Assembly (NCBI GenBank): GCA_030068145.1
Contig: JAPJBO010001028.1
Coordinates: 1-64,000, forward strand
Length of the DNA: 64,000 bases
Origin: Diplonema papillatum
Taxonomy: Eukaryota; Euglenozoa; Diplonemea; Diplonemida; Diplonemidae
Reading direction: 5' to 3'
Made by a program: the position numbers and the translations under genes
Shown: in pieces, positions 52,701 to 62,504 of the stretch
Layout of the letters: every line of letters begins with the position of its first letter
Numbering within the stretch: the first letter of the stretch is position 1
The notes under the pieces: model-generated
Seen by the model: the letters and a program-made list of their open reading frames with translations, nothing else
The model's database searches: none
Told to the model about the DNA's origin: nothing

Positions 52701-54140
52701 ACGGCGTCTTGGTGTGGCAACCGGCGGACGCAGATGGAAGGCCTGCGAGTCGGAACTGTGGCGGGGCTGTGGACCGCGGCAACAGCGACGCCATTCGTGA
52801 TGAACACGCTGTGCCGGGAGAACAGGTCGGCCGTGTCGCCGCGATGATCGGCGGGCGAACACGTTCTCGCAGCAGATGGTGAAGCAGCCACGCCGTTGGT
52901 TGTTGCCATCCGAGCATCGCGGCAGCAGACCGCCGCCCCGGCGCTCCGGAGGCAACGGGCGAAGCAAGGAGGGGCCAGTGTTCCTGCTCGAGCAAGCGGT
53001 CACGTACATCGTATGGACGTAAGGAAAGAACGGGCCGGCAGCGCGAATGGACGGTGGTGCAGGACGTCAAGCCGCTGACGAAAGAGGATGCACCACGAGG
53101 TGGTCAAGACGAGAGCATCCCTCCGCGGCATCGAGGAGGGCATCGTCGGGGGCGCCGGGACCTGCTGGAGAAGGGCGCCATCACCGGCTACCAACAGGAC
53201 TGTGATTGCTAACGCGCCGGCAAGCGATGAGAGCAGCAACTTCTGCGACGCGGGCGTCCCAGAGGACGAACAGCACATGTGGTGGAACAGCGTGAAGTGG
53301 GGCGACGTGCGCGGTGAGATGAAGCCGTGCATGGCTCTCTGCGGCGTCCTGCCCAAGGACGCGATGGTCTCGACTTCGACGAATGCAGCGAGCTGCCACC
53401 GGGATGCAGCTGATGTGCGTCGAGATCCTGCTCGGGAGGTAGCGGGCCGACGGGATCCTCGAGAACGACTGCCGGCGCAAGGAGCTCAAGGTGTGGGCGT
53501 ATCCGCAACGGAGAATTAGGGTTCGATTCCGGAGAGGGAGCCTGAGAAACGGCCACCACATCTAAGGATGGCAGCAGGTACGCAAATTGCCCAATTGCAA
53601 CACTGCTGAGGCACCGAAGAAAAATAGCCTCGACACGTACTTAGTATGTTAGAAGCAAGTAGGGGTGGGAGCCGCAACGGCCGACGCCAGCCATGCCATC
53701 AATGTTCGACGGTGCGCGGCCGGACCACAACGCATGGAAGGACACCATGAGATATACTCCTGGCGCTGGCAGAATAGTGCTCGACGAAGCGATGGTTCGA
53801 GACCAGCAAGGAAGCCTCCATTTCGTATTTTGAGCTTGCCGTCGACTGCACAGATGCCGCCGACGCACCGCACCATCATCGTCAAGGGCGACAGCGAACT
53901 GGTCGTCGGGCAGATAAAGGGCGCAAAGAGGTGCAACGAAACACTCCGGCGGGACTACGACAAGGCGCAGGACCTGTTGGCGAAGCTGCACGACCGACGG
54001 ACGACGATCGAGCCGGTGCACAGCTCAACAGGGATGCAGACGAGCTGTCCAACCGCGCCATGGACACCGCACAGCGACAGGCGGCACAGGCCTACAGCGA
54101 CTCGCCGACCGCGAAAGGGGTGGCGATAAGGACCGCGTAG
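49705..54140 (+). mobile_element. LINE-3: decayed relative of LINE-2 with an inverted middle
   Basis: The 5' start matches LINE-2 (ACCATGTCTGCACCTC at 49717). ORF1 homology runs on the plus strand to about 51185 in several frames (VLHAAGWTDVEVIRVIPKRGK). Between about 51200 and 51870 the OTU domain (KLQAYLAARNATYGDELTL, PAYYDAMLLPL) and the first endonuclease strand (DVTSYRRHYLDVHGLDADL) lie on the minus strand. From about 51930 the RT region (AWGGVYERHGRKETPAPKW), the finger (VPEDEQHMWW) and part of RNase H (VKGDSELVVGQIKGAKRC) are again on the plus strand. It has many frame breaks and is an old, dead copy. Confidence 0.82.
51424..51473. repeat. Perfect 22-bp inverted repeat at a LINE-3 inversion junction
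   Basis: Left arm 51424-51445, right arm 51452-51473, spacer TCACGT. Both arms encode the same endonuclease start (TSYRRHYL) in opposite senses, so the inversion junction duplicated this segment head to head. Confidence 0.85.
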
Positions 54141-54244
54141 ATAGGTTGGTCAGGATTGCGCGCGTGGCGGCCGTCCAGCCGTCCACCCGCCTCTTATTAT
54201 ACCGGGTCTGCAGTGTAACCCCTGTAGCGCTTCCGTGCTGCAAA

Positions 54245-54362
54245 AACCCGATTACATCCCAGATCAAAAAATTACATCCCGGATCTCCCAATCGAAAATG
54301 CCTTGATCCGGGATGTAAATACTTTTTACATCCCGGATCAAAATTTACATCCCGGATCAAGG
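54245..54362. repeat. TACATCCCGGATC palindromic repeat cluster
   Basis: Five copies of TACATCCCGGATC or its complement within 120 bp, including a perfect 20-bp inverted pair (54301-54320 with 54343-54362). It is possibly a MITE tip. Confidence 0.7.
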
Positions 54363-54426
54363 CAACTTCCTAGATGACTCGGGGATGTAAACCTCCAAAA
54401 TCCAGGAAAGGGTTCTTGGGGGGAGC

Positions 54427-54955
54427 ATGCCAGGGAAGAGAAAACGTGCACAAAAAGATGACGAGACGAGCGATTCTCCAGACGAGAGCACAGTGTCGAG
54501 GCCGACACCGACTCGGCCGACTCGCTCCTCCCGAAAAAGAGCGAACCACGCTACAAGAAAGCGCGGGAGTCCTTCATCGATCATATCAAGCAGTACGCAA
54601 AGTACCCGAAGCGAGTTGCAGCGGGCAAGACCCCGCGAGCACCAACAGAAGACGAGTTCGTGATGTATCTGCGCTACCTGAAGAAGGGAAAGAAGCCATC
54701 GAGTATCAGCAGCATCTTCGTGGCCATGCCCTTGGTCTACGTAGACTCGTCTGCACTGCAACAGCAAAGCATGACCAGCCTGCTGGCCGGAACACAGCAA
54801 CCCTTGAGGCAGCCCGCGACACAGCCCAAGGCCGAGACACAGCCCAAGCCCGAGACACAGCTACCCAGCCACGCAACTAGCCAGCCACAGCAGTCCTTTA
54901 CGTTTACGTTCGATGTGAACATCAATGTGAATGCCCCGCAGAGCAACCGAGGCTG
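54427..54955 (+). other. Unassigned open frames, basic N-terminus, repetitive C-terminus
   Basis: An ATG at 54427 opens a basic Ser/Thr/Pro-rich frame. A separate overlapping frame reads EDEFVMYLRYLKKGKKPSSI, which has the look of a small helical DNA-binding or core-binding domain, and ends in Thr-Gln-Pro repeats (QPKAETQPKPETQLP) before a stop at about 54955. I do not recognise the family and cannot say whether either frame is functional. Confidence 0.35.
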
Positions 54956-55085
54956 AGACCGAGAACTTGTTTACCCTAACAGCAAGCGCATCATCATAAA
55001 AGGGCAACTTTGCAGACCCATCCAACAATTTCGAAACCGGGTAACAAAGTACTGTACTACCGGGCAAACCCCGTTTACAGCACTA

Positions 55086-55199
55086 GGAAGTGGTTGTGGC
55101 CCGAGACTCATCCCTCGGCTCGTCCCTCGGCTTCGCCTCGGGACTCGCCTCGGGCAAACGTAGATCCCGAGGGACGAGTCGAGGGCCACAATCACTTCC
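55086..55199. repeat. Long imperfect hairpin, 33-bp arms
   Basis: GGAAGTGGTTGTGGCCC...ATCCCTCGG at 55086-55118 pairs with its near-complement ending at 55199. The loop itself is made of CTCGGG repeats. Flanking TACTACCGG words suggest a foldback element from about 55040 to 55240. Confidence 0.7.
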
Positions 55200-55744
55200 G
55201 ATTGTTTTTACTACCGGTAGTAATTAGCTATTATTACCGGAATTCACTTTTTGTCGGGGGACAAAAAGTGATTTCAATGCATTTTGGTTGTAAAGTGCAA
55301 AAAGGTCGGAATACAAATAGTAGAAAAAGTCTAAACCCTCATGTGTATCAAAAACTAGTTCACTAGACATCTTCCACTGCAGATGAACACCTTGATGCAG
55401 TAAAACGGACGACCGGGCCGATTGAATGTCGCATTGTAAAAAAGGCCTCCATAGCTACCCCAGTCGGTAGAAACAAGTCGTACGAGCTGCCAAAAAGGGT
55501 AGTGCACAAGGCACTCCAGAACAAGTACTAAGGTAGCGGTAGACAGCAGTGCCAGTACGTGGCACCACAACGGGCGTCAGAAAGACACCGCAAGATATGT
55601 CGATGGATGGCAGCACACCAGTCGCACATGGCAAGCTTATTTGCACCGCTTCCATCCCAGAATCCTGCCGAACCACGAGTCTCTACTGAGCAACCAGGTG
55701 CCTCGCAAGTGTCGGCATCTTCGCGCTTGCGTTACGTGTGACTG

Positions 55745-55867
55745 AGCAGCTGCAGTCCGAAGAGGTGTAAAAGCTGGGTGAAACGTCGTCGTCTGGAGTC
55801 ACGTAGCGAAAAGCAGGCATAGTATGGTACTCATTTGCAAATGACTCCCCACTAACGCAACAAGAAG
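55745..55867 (+). mobile_element. Copy of the short element seen at 17845-17979, abutting LINE-2
   Basis: CGTAGCGAAAAGC-x-GGCATA, TGGTACTCATTTGC and ACTAACGCAACAAGAAG match the insert at 17845-17979 read on the minus strand. It ends exactly where LINE-2 begins, so it is either a pre-existing target or the true LINE-2 5' end. Confidence 0.55.
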
Positions 55868-55912
55868 GGGACTGGGAGAAAAAGAAAATCACTTAAACGA
55901 TTCACCAACAAC

Positions 55913-57515
55913 ATGTCTGCACCTCCAAGCGGTGGTCCCGGGCAACGCACTGCCTCTGATGAGGCCGACGCAGACCGGGATGGAGGCCCCATGGCAGTGG
56001 GTGCCAGCAAAGAGAGTTGAAGTATGGCTAAAGAGAACGGCAACCCGCGCAGCTGCGAAGCGAAGACTGGGATGTTCCAGTCGTCGACTTGAAGAAACTG
56101 CGGAGTTGTGACGAAGCGGGAGTGGCCATCGCGAGCCGCTCGGAAGCCAAGAAGGCCATCGACGACGGCAAGCGGAAAGAGGCGTGTGCGGTCGTCGTGC
56201 TGGCCGCGTTGCCAGAATTAGCTGGCCAAGCAGGGCAGATGTGCTCGGTCGTCGTCAGGCGCGGAACCCGCATCGAGACGACGACTGGAACCGTCTTTCA
56301 ACTGGGCGAGAAGAAGGTCAGCTCGAAGATGACGTTTAACCGCGTGGCGATGCCAGACGCGGGCGAACCGGACGTGCAGAGGCTGTCGGTATGTGTCCCT
56401 CGACGATACACCACGGCAACCGAGTGGGGAGAGGCGACGGCCAACCTGAGGGCCTACCTCGGGCAGTTTGCCGCGGAACAGGGCGTGAGTAGAGGCGACG
56501 TCATCATCACGGGCGTCGAAACGAGGGGCAGGGCCGAGGATCCAGCGCGCTCTCTCGGCGCGCTGATCCGCGTCAACGCGGAACAGGCAAGGAGATTGGA
56601 AGCGACGTCGGGTCACCGTGGCGTTTTCGTGGTCCCGAAAAAGGATGCGGGCCCGGTCGTCTGGCTGTCCGCGGAGACAACGCTGGCCGACGCGAAGGCA
56701 CTCGCGGGCCGTCTACCCACACAGGTTAGAAGACTCGCCGTAAACAGGCGAGGACTTGGGCTTCGTGTGGCAACAGGTGCAGAAGAACAGGTGCGAGCCG
56801 CGGCGGGGGAGAGGTCCGTACCCAGAGTGGACGGCAAGACGTGGGACGTGTTCGGTCACGTCTCTTCTCCGGAGCTGCCATCTGCACCCACCTCTGCTCC
56901 GCATCGGCGATTGGTCGGGCCGTGGACACTTCGATGCTGGTGTCCGATTCCGCGACTCCGAAGACCCATGCCGGCGGTTCCGAGCCCCTGACCACCGCGA
57001 GAGTCCTTCCTCTCTTTGGGATGACCTTTATCGCAGTCACTCCTTCCCATCCCGCATTTCTCAGGAAACCCTGAGCTTGGGCGGTGGTGGTTCGTCTGGC
57101 AAATGATCCTGCAGAGGTCGGCTCAGTACGAGAGCAGGAAAGGTACACCTGGGCGGAATTCTTGCGCTGCTACGGAAAGAAACGGGGGACTGATCAGTGG
57201 CGCGAGGCCGGGAAACAACTGCCCGAGACAGGGGTTGCAGCGAAGGGCGTGAGTGGCGACGGCGGAAAGAAGGGCAATACTATGAAGGGCGGGAAAGGCG
57301 GGAAGAACGTCAACATTGAAGCGGCGACCGTGCCAGCAGGCTTTAAACCAACCAGCGCACTAGAGGCAACCGAGGTAGAGCAGCTGCGAGCGCAGCTGAA
57401 CGAGGCCCTGCGCCGGATCGAGGACCTCACCAAGCGACTGGCGGAGATGCAGACGAAACAGGCCGGAGCTAGACAGTCGACGCTGGCCGGTTTTGTATCG
57501 TCGACCGCGAAATGA
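55913..57515 (+). pseudogene. LINE-2 ORF1 with an internal inversion
   Basis: The ATG at 55913 opens MSAPPSGGPGQRTASDEADA and soon stops. The conserved core resumes in another frame near 56065 (DWDVPVVDLKKL, cf. DWGVPVVE in LINE-1) and runs to about 56860. From about 57100 back to 56870 the homologous protein (GFLRNAGWEGVTAIKVIPKR) is on the minus strand. The plus-strand frame resumes with YTWAEFLRCYG and ends in a coiled coil (LRAQLNEALRRIEDLTKRL) at the TGA of 57513. The inverted part corresponds to the segment lying in direct sense in LINE-1 and LINE-3. Confidence 0.8.
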
Positions 57516-57608
57516 AGCGAGGCTAGCTTGGTCGGAGGAGGAGATGTAACCGGAAGGACCGATGACAACGACAACGACTGTGAGTGGATAGAGCGAACGG
57601 CGCGCAGT

Positions 57609-60600
57609 ATGTGCGCAAGGTACATACAGGTTCCGGGAGACGGGAACTGCCAGTTCTCGGCGATAGCGGACAGCTACGGCGGAATCGACGCAGGGACGTT
57701 AAGGGAGCGAGTGGTCCGGAACATCGAGGCGAACACCGCAAGATACTACGACTACTTGGGAGGAGAAGAGATGGCGCAGTACCTGCAGAGGATGGGAACT
57801 GACCGGACGTACGGAGACGAGCTGACGCTGAACGCAGCGGCACAAGTGCTGAAGTGCGACATCTGGGTGGTGAATGCCGCCCATCGTGGAACGGTGAAGC
57901 GGTGGAGGTCGGACGGGGCGGACCGGACAGTAGTGATAACCTACCAACCATTACACTACGACCGGCTCCAGCTCCCCTTGCAGAGTCTACAGTTGCTTGA
58001 ACGGGCAGACACCAACACAGTGCCTCTCGCCAGGCTGCTAATCGCACCCCGACGGACACCGCCCCCACAACAACAACCTTACCCGCACCGAGAGGAGTCG
58101 AGCCCGCAGCCACGGCAGCCACAACAGGCACTGCCCTCACAAAGACCAAAGCGAACGACAACCCGACCGCGGGGGATAACCGTCGCGACGGTAAACGTGA
58201 CTTCCTACCGGAAGCACTACCTAGACGTCGCGGAGCGTTTGACTTCGCGGCTTATTCGCCAGCTGCAGGCCATTGCCGACGATGGAGGAAACGGCCCGAC
58301 GAGCATGCAGACGGACCGAATGAGGACGCGGCGATGGGAGAAAGCGAAAAGGGTGGGAACGCATCTGATGCCAGAGGGGCCATACGAGGAAGTATGGGGG
58401 CGAGCGAGCCCGCCTGTAGCAGCAGACCTTATGCGCGTGAAGGGTGATCTGATGGGTTGTCAGCGGAAACTCGCCCAGCAAGTGAGAGACGCGCGCGAAC
58501 GTGAATGGCGTGACCGCATGCAGCTTGCGGTGACGACGCGGCCAGGATGGATTTTTGCATGGCTGAAGCAGGAAGACAGAACGCATGTGCGGTTTCTTAA
58601 GGACGGGGATGGGAACGTCACATGGAACCCAGAAGAAATGGACAGAATCCTACGCGGGCCTAACGCGTGGGGGGCAGTTTTCCAGAGGCACTTCCGAAAG
58701 CCAGCGCCGCGATGGGAAGATTTTAAACAACAGTTCGAGGCATCCATCAAACGAACGGGACCGATCGTGCTGGCGCCGCTAACGAAGGAGGAGCTCCTAA
58801 AGACCTTAACGAAACTGAACAAAGGAACGGCCCCGGGGGCAGAAGGCTGGCGCGTCCACGAGTTGGCGGCACTGCCAGACGAAGCGGTGGACCGATTCGC
58901 GGACCTGTTCAAAGTAGTAGAAGAGACGGGAACCTGGCCACGGGCGCTCCTCACGGCGTTGATATCGCTCATACCGAAGAACGAGGAAGACGCTGGACCC
59001 ATGAGTCTGCGTCCAATCTCTGTAACGAGCGCAGTCTACAGGCTCTGGGCTGCCACACGGCTGAGGATGTTGGGGGAATGGGTACACCAGTGGATACCCG
59101 ACGGGATACGCGGCGCAGTACATCACAGAGGAGCGGACGACATCATGTACGAAGTCGCCTTGCGCATCGAGCACGCAATCGAGTGCGGGCGGCCATTGTA
59201 CGGGCTGTCTGTAGACTACGAGAAGTGCTTTGATCGCCTCCCACACGAGGTGATGTTCAAACTGGTAGAGTACATGGGAATAGACAAAGGAGTCTTCAGG
59301 GCCCTAAGGGGTGTGTACGCGTCCATCAGCAGGCACTTCAAAACTGCCGGCGGGGTAGGCGAAGCATTCAGCGCCGCAAACGGAATTTTGCAAGGGTGCC
59401 CTCTGAGTGTTCTACTATTGAATGCGCTCGTCGCAGTATGGGTCAGAGCAGTCGAGGTACTCGGCACCGAAGAAGAAGTAGTGCGCGCGTTGGCCTTCTT
59501 AGATGACACACAGGCCATGACAGACGACAAAGGACAGCTCGAGGCGGCTGCCCGAGTAACCACGGAGTTCGCAGATGCTGCGGATTTGGGAGTTGGGGCA
59601 GCGAAGTCCTACTGGTACACAACTTGTGTATCCCAAGAGAGGATGATGAAGGTGCAAAGAAAGACGATAGAAAGACAACAGACGTTCGACGTGTTAGGAA
59701 CGATGCTTTCTGTGGGGCAAGGGGCGTCGAGGCCGAGTAAGCGGGTAAAGGGGCGTCACGAGAAGGCTCAAGCTATAGCCCGCCGAGCTCGCCACCTACC
59801 GGTGCCGATGGAGGAGCGAGAACGCTTCGTCGCCGCTGCAGCGACGACCAAAGCGCTGTACGGAACCGCGGTATGGCAGCCGCCTAAGAAGTATGTCCAG
59901 GCGCTGACGAGGGCGACGATGGCGGGAGTCTGGTCCGGAGGTCTACGGCGAAGCGACGCAGTGGTACTGAATGTGCTGTGCCGAGGCCATCGGCTGGACC
60001 CAGCATCCGTAATTTTGCATCGACGGCTGCTGACGCTCGGGCAGCAGTTAAGTAGACAGCCGAGACTTAGGCGGCTAGCAGAGGAGATACGGGCGGAGAG
60101 GAGAGAAAGAGAGGAACGAGGTGAGCTCCATGTCAAAAAGAAGGGGCCGATAGCTCTGTTCCAAGAGGCTGTCGAACAGGTGGGATGGACATGGACAGAG
60201 CTTGGACTTGTACGAGACCCGACGCACCAAGGGAACTGGAACCTCTTTTGCGACAACGACGCAGAGGACGGGAGCGCAAGGAGACGAGCGGCAGTGGCGA
60301 AAGACGAATTTCAACATGCGGTAAGGGAGGCCGTCCGCACACACAGGTACTCGAAGGTCGCGCGAGGACAGCTCGAGGGAATCGAACACGGCATAGACGG
60401 ACCGGCAACCCGACGATTGCTGACGGAAGGTGGGCTGACAGGGTACCAGCAAGGGCTGGTGCGAGCAGTCATCGCCAACGCAGTTTCGACGGGGAAGAGG
60501 CTCGGACACGAAATCTGCAAGTACTGCAATGCAGGAGTACCCGAAGACGAGCAGCACATGTGGTGGGAATGCACCAGATGGGCCGCAGTGAGGAGCGAGT

Positions 60601-62102
60601 ATTCACACCTTCTCGCAAGCCGCCCGAACATGCCAAAATGTCTTGCTCTCTGTGGCGTCGTGCCGAAGCAGACACACCAAGACGGGGAAGCAGACATGGC
60701 AGGCCCGATCCAGCTTATGTGTGCGCGCATAATGCTTGAGCGACAACGGGTGGAGGGATTGGTTGAGAAGAACTGCCGGCGAAAAGAATTTCGTGTCGAC
60801 GACTACCCGTGGGGGTGGAACCCGAAGCCCCCGACGGCCGTGTACCCAATCGATGTGCAGAGAATCCGACCGAGCACTACGGCCTGGCCCGACTCCCACG
60901 AGATGCTCTTGGCGATGGCAAAGTGGAGCTCTTCGAAGCGATGGGCGGAACAAGGAGGCGATGTCTCGACGACATTTTTTGAGCTTGCGATCGACTTCGA
61001 GCTGTTCAGCGGGCTGACGCTGACACCTGTCAAAACTCGGTGGCGAGAGAAACGCAATCCGGGAGAGAAGGAGAAACGGTGGGTGGCGAGGGACGAACTA
61101 CCATCGCCGCAGACGGCAGTCTTCTTCGACGGCGGCTCGCGGAACAACGGGACGCGAGGGGCCGTATCGGGTGCAGGAGCTGTGTACTACCTCGAGGGGA
61201 AGAAACAGTGGGAAATCTGCGCTCCGATCGAGGAGCGAGCGACGAACAACATCGCAGAGTACACGGCTCTAGTCAAGGCACTACACCGACTGCAGGACCA
61301 ACCGGGGCTGAGCGGAGAGCTGGTAGTACGGGGGGACAGCGAACTTGTCGTTTCCCAAATGACAGGGAACGCGCGCTGCTCCGAAGCGTTACGCCCACAC
61401 AAGGCGAGAGCGCAGGCGGAGGAAGCGGAGCTGCGGCAGAAGGGCGTCTTCGTGAAGTTAGAGCACGTGCCACGCGAGCAGAACGTAGACGCCGACGCTC
61501 TGTCGAACCGCGCGATGGACGAGGTTCAAAGACGAGCGACGGCGGAATATCGCGACTCGGTGACCGCGAAGTCATACGCGATGAAGAGCGCGATGCGACG
61601 CCTGGCAAAGATTGTGCAGAAGCCAGTGCATCCGGCACTCGAGATGCACGTCAACGTCCTGACATCTCTTGGAGGCGGAAACATGGCCGGCCTCAATAAG
61701 AGGCCGCAGATGTCGAACCAGCAGGCCTTCGAAGACGTGATGCGCGCGTATGAGGCAGCCGCACGAGAGCAGACGGCGAAGAAGGCCGGCGACAAGGTGC
61801 GAGCCGTACCGCAAGCAGGACTCCGCAAGGCTGCGACGCTGAACGGCAGCTTTCGTCCCCAGAGGCATTACCCGTCGGGATGGGAACGCAAGCAGTCCCG
61901 ATGGAAACACGAAGCCATGCAGGAGAGACGAGCAGCGCAGAATGAGCGCAAGACGGGCGCCAAGAGCAGATCAGGACGTTGGGACCGTCCCAAATCGAAG
62001 AAGGAGTCCAAAAGCGAAGCAACAACACCAACACGGAGACGCAAACCGAAGGCAGCCAAGCAGACCTCCCAGGGCAGGGGGGAACCTGCGGCGGTGAAGT
62101 AA
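57609..62102 (+). CDS. LINE-2 ORF2: OTU protease, reverse transcriptase, RNase H
   Basis: I start it at the first ATG (57609), giving 1497 residues; the open frame extends 81 bases upstream without ATG. The OTU domain has Asp11, Cys14 and His116. At about 192-204 the endonuclease opening strand (ITVATVNVTSYRKHYLDV) is present but the rest of the domain is absent in frame; LINE-1 has some 350 residues there. RT follows with GCPLS and FLDD in place of YADD, then the finger CKYC-x9-H-x4-C. RNase H has FFDGG, NIAEYTAL, VRGDSELVV and NVDADALSN, i.e. all four acidic residues. The tail is basic. There is no 2A-like motif. An intact 4.5-kb frame lacking endonuclease could use nicks made elsewhere. 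Confidence 0.9.
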   Translation: MCARYIQVPGDGNCQFSAIADSYGGIDAGTLRERVVRNIEANTARYYDYLGGEEMAQYLQRMGTDRTYGDELTLNAAAQVLKCDIWVVNAAHRGTVKRWRSDGADRTVVITYQPLHYDRLQLPLQSLQLLERADTNTVPLARLLIAPRRTPPPQQQPYPHREESSPQPRQPQQALPSQRPKRTTTRPRGITVATVNVTSYRKHYLDVAERLTSRLIRQLQAIADDGGNGPTSMQTDRMRTRRWEKAKRVGTHLMPEGPYEEVWGRASPPVAADLMRVKGDLMGCQRKLAQQVRDAREREWRDRMQLAVTTRPGWIFAWLKQEDRTHVRFLKDGDGNVTWNPEEMDRILRGPNAWGAVFQRHFRKPAPRWEDFKQQFEASIKRTGPIVLAPLTKEELLKTLTKLNKGTAPGAEGWRVHELAALPDEAVDRFADLFKVVEETGTWPRALLTALISLIPKNEEDAGPMSLRPISVTSAVYRLWAATRLRMLGEWVHQWIPDGIRGAVHHRGADDIMYEVALRIEHAIECGRPLYGLSVDYEKCFDRLPHEVMFKLVEYMGIDKGVFRALRGVYASISRHFKTAGGVGEAFSAANGILQGCPLSVLLLNALVAVWVRAVEVLGTEEEVVRALAFLDDTQAMTDDKGQLEAAARVTTEFADAADLGVGAAKSYWYTTCVSQERMMKVQRKTIERQQTFDVLGTMLSVGQGASRPSKRVKGRHEKAQAIARRARHLPVPMEERERFVAAAATTKALYGTAVWQPPKKYVQALTRATMAGVWSGGLRRSDAVVLNVLCRGHRLDPASVILHRRLLTLGQQLSRQPRLRRLAEEIRAERREREERGELHVKKKGPIALFQEAVEQVGWTWTELGLVRDPTHQGNWNLFCDNDAEDGSARRRAAVAKDEFQHAVREAVRTHRYSKVARGQLEGIEHGIDGPATRRLLTEGGLTGYQQGLVRAVIANAVSTGKRLGHEICKYCNAGVPEDEQHMWWECTRWAAVRSEYSHLLASRPNMPKCLALCGVVPKQTHQDGEADMAGPIQLMCARIMLERQRVEGLVEKNCRRKEFRVDDYPWGWNPKPPTAVYPIDVQRIRPSTTAWPDSHEMLLAMAKWSSSKRWAEQGGDVSTTFFELAIDFELFSGLTLTPVKTRWREKRNPGEKEKRWVARDELPSPQTAVFFDGGSRNNGTRGAVSGAGAVYYLEGKKQWEICAPIEERATNNIAEYTALVKALHRLQDQPGLSGELVVRGDSELVVSQMTGNARCSEALRPHKARAQAEEAELRQKGVFVKLEHVPREQNVDADALSNRAMDEVQRRATAEYRDSVTAKSYAMKSAMRRLAKIVQKPVHPALEMHVNVLTSLGGGNMAGLNKRPQMSNQQAFEDVMRAYEAAAREQTAKKAGDKVRAVPQAGLRKAATLNGSFRPQRHYPSGWERKQSRWKHEAMQERRAAQNERKTGAKSRSGRWDRPKSKKESKSEATTPTRRRKPKAAKQTSQGRGEPAAVK

Positions 62103-62236
62103 CGAAGCTCATCCGAGTGTCCGATGAAACCCCTTGTCAATACCACCCAACGACTGCGACGCGCGTGCGAAATGTCGGACGCTAGCGTCTGTCAAGAGCA
62201 TGCGTGACTCAGCCGTGTTTTAAAGGTGAGATGAGA

Positions 62237-62334
62237 GGCATCGGCTCACTCTGTCAAAGGACCATACCACTAACGCAACAAGAAGGGCATCGGCTCACTC
62301 TGTCAAAGGACCATACCACTAACGCAACAAGAAG
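62237..62334 (+). repeat. Two identical 49-bp tandem units at the LINE-2 3' end
   Basis: Units 62237-62285 and 62286-62334 start GGCATCGGCTCACTCTG and end CACTAACGCAACAAGAAG. Tandem 3' tails are a known feature of some LINEs and can arise by slippage during priming. Confidence 0.9.
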
Positions 62335-62349
62335 ACGAAACGTCGTGAA

Positions 62350-62495
62350 AAAACATGAACTCCGGTAATAAAACATCGTTTTACCGGAATAGAAACCCCT
62401 TTTTGTCCCTTGGGCACTTTTTGGCCCTCGTATTTTCCCTCGAGCCCCCTGACGGGGAACCCTCGGGAAAATACTCGGGGCAAAAAGGGGGTTAT
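62350..62495. repeat. Foldback element next to LINE-2
   Basis: GGTAATAAAACATCGTTTTACC hairpin, then arms CCCCTTTTTG...TATTTTCCCTCGAG and their complement ending CAAAAAGGGG at about 62490. It is similar in style to the hairpin at 55086-55199. Confidence 0.6.
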
Positions 62496-62504
62496 ACCAT
62501 ACTT

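Larger units (their letters stand above)
55868..62334 (+). mobile_element. LINE-2: OTU-RT-RNase H retrotransposon without endonuclease
   Basis: ORF1 is disrupted (55913-57515); ORF2 is open (57609-62102). The 3' UTR ends in two tandem 49-bp units (62237-62285, 62286-62334), each closing with CACTAACGCAACAAGAAG, which also precedes the element at 55850-55867. This may be a target-site duplication or a shared tail. Homology to LINE-1 in ORF1 and ORF2 places both in one clade, but LINE-2 has RNase H where LINE-1 has a Cys/His array. Confidence 0.82.

Noticed and set aside
55850-55867. ACTAACGC as a trypanosomatid spliced-leader 5' end and LINE-2 as an SL-targeted element (SLACS/CZAR-like)
   Set aside because: Only eight bases agree and the rest of the SL exon is absent; the 17-mer behaves as a tail or target repeat instead.
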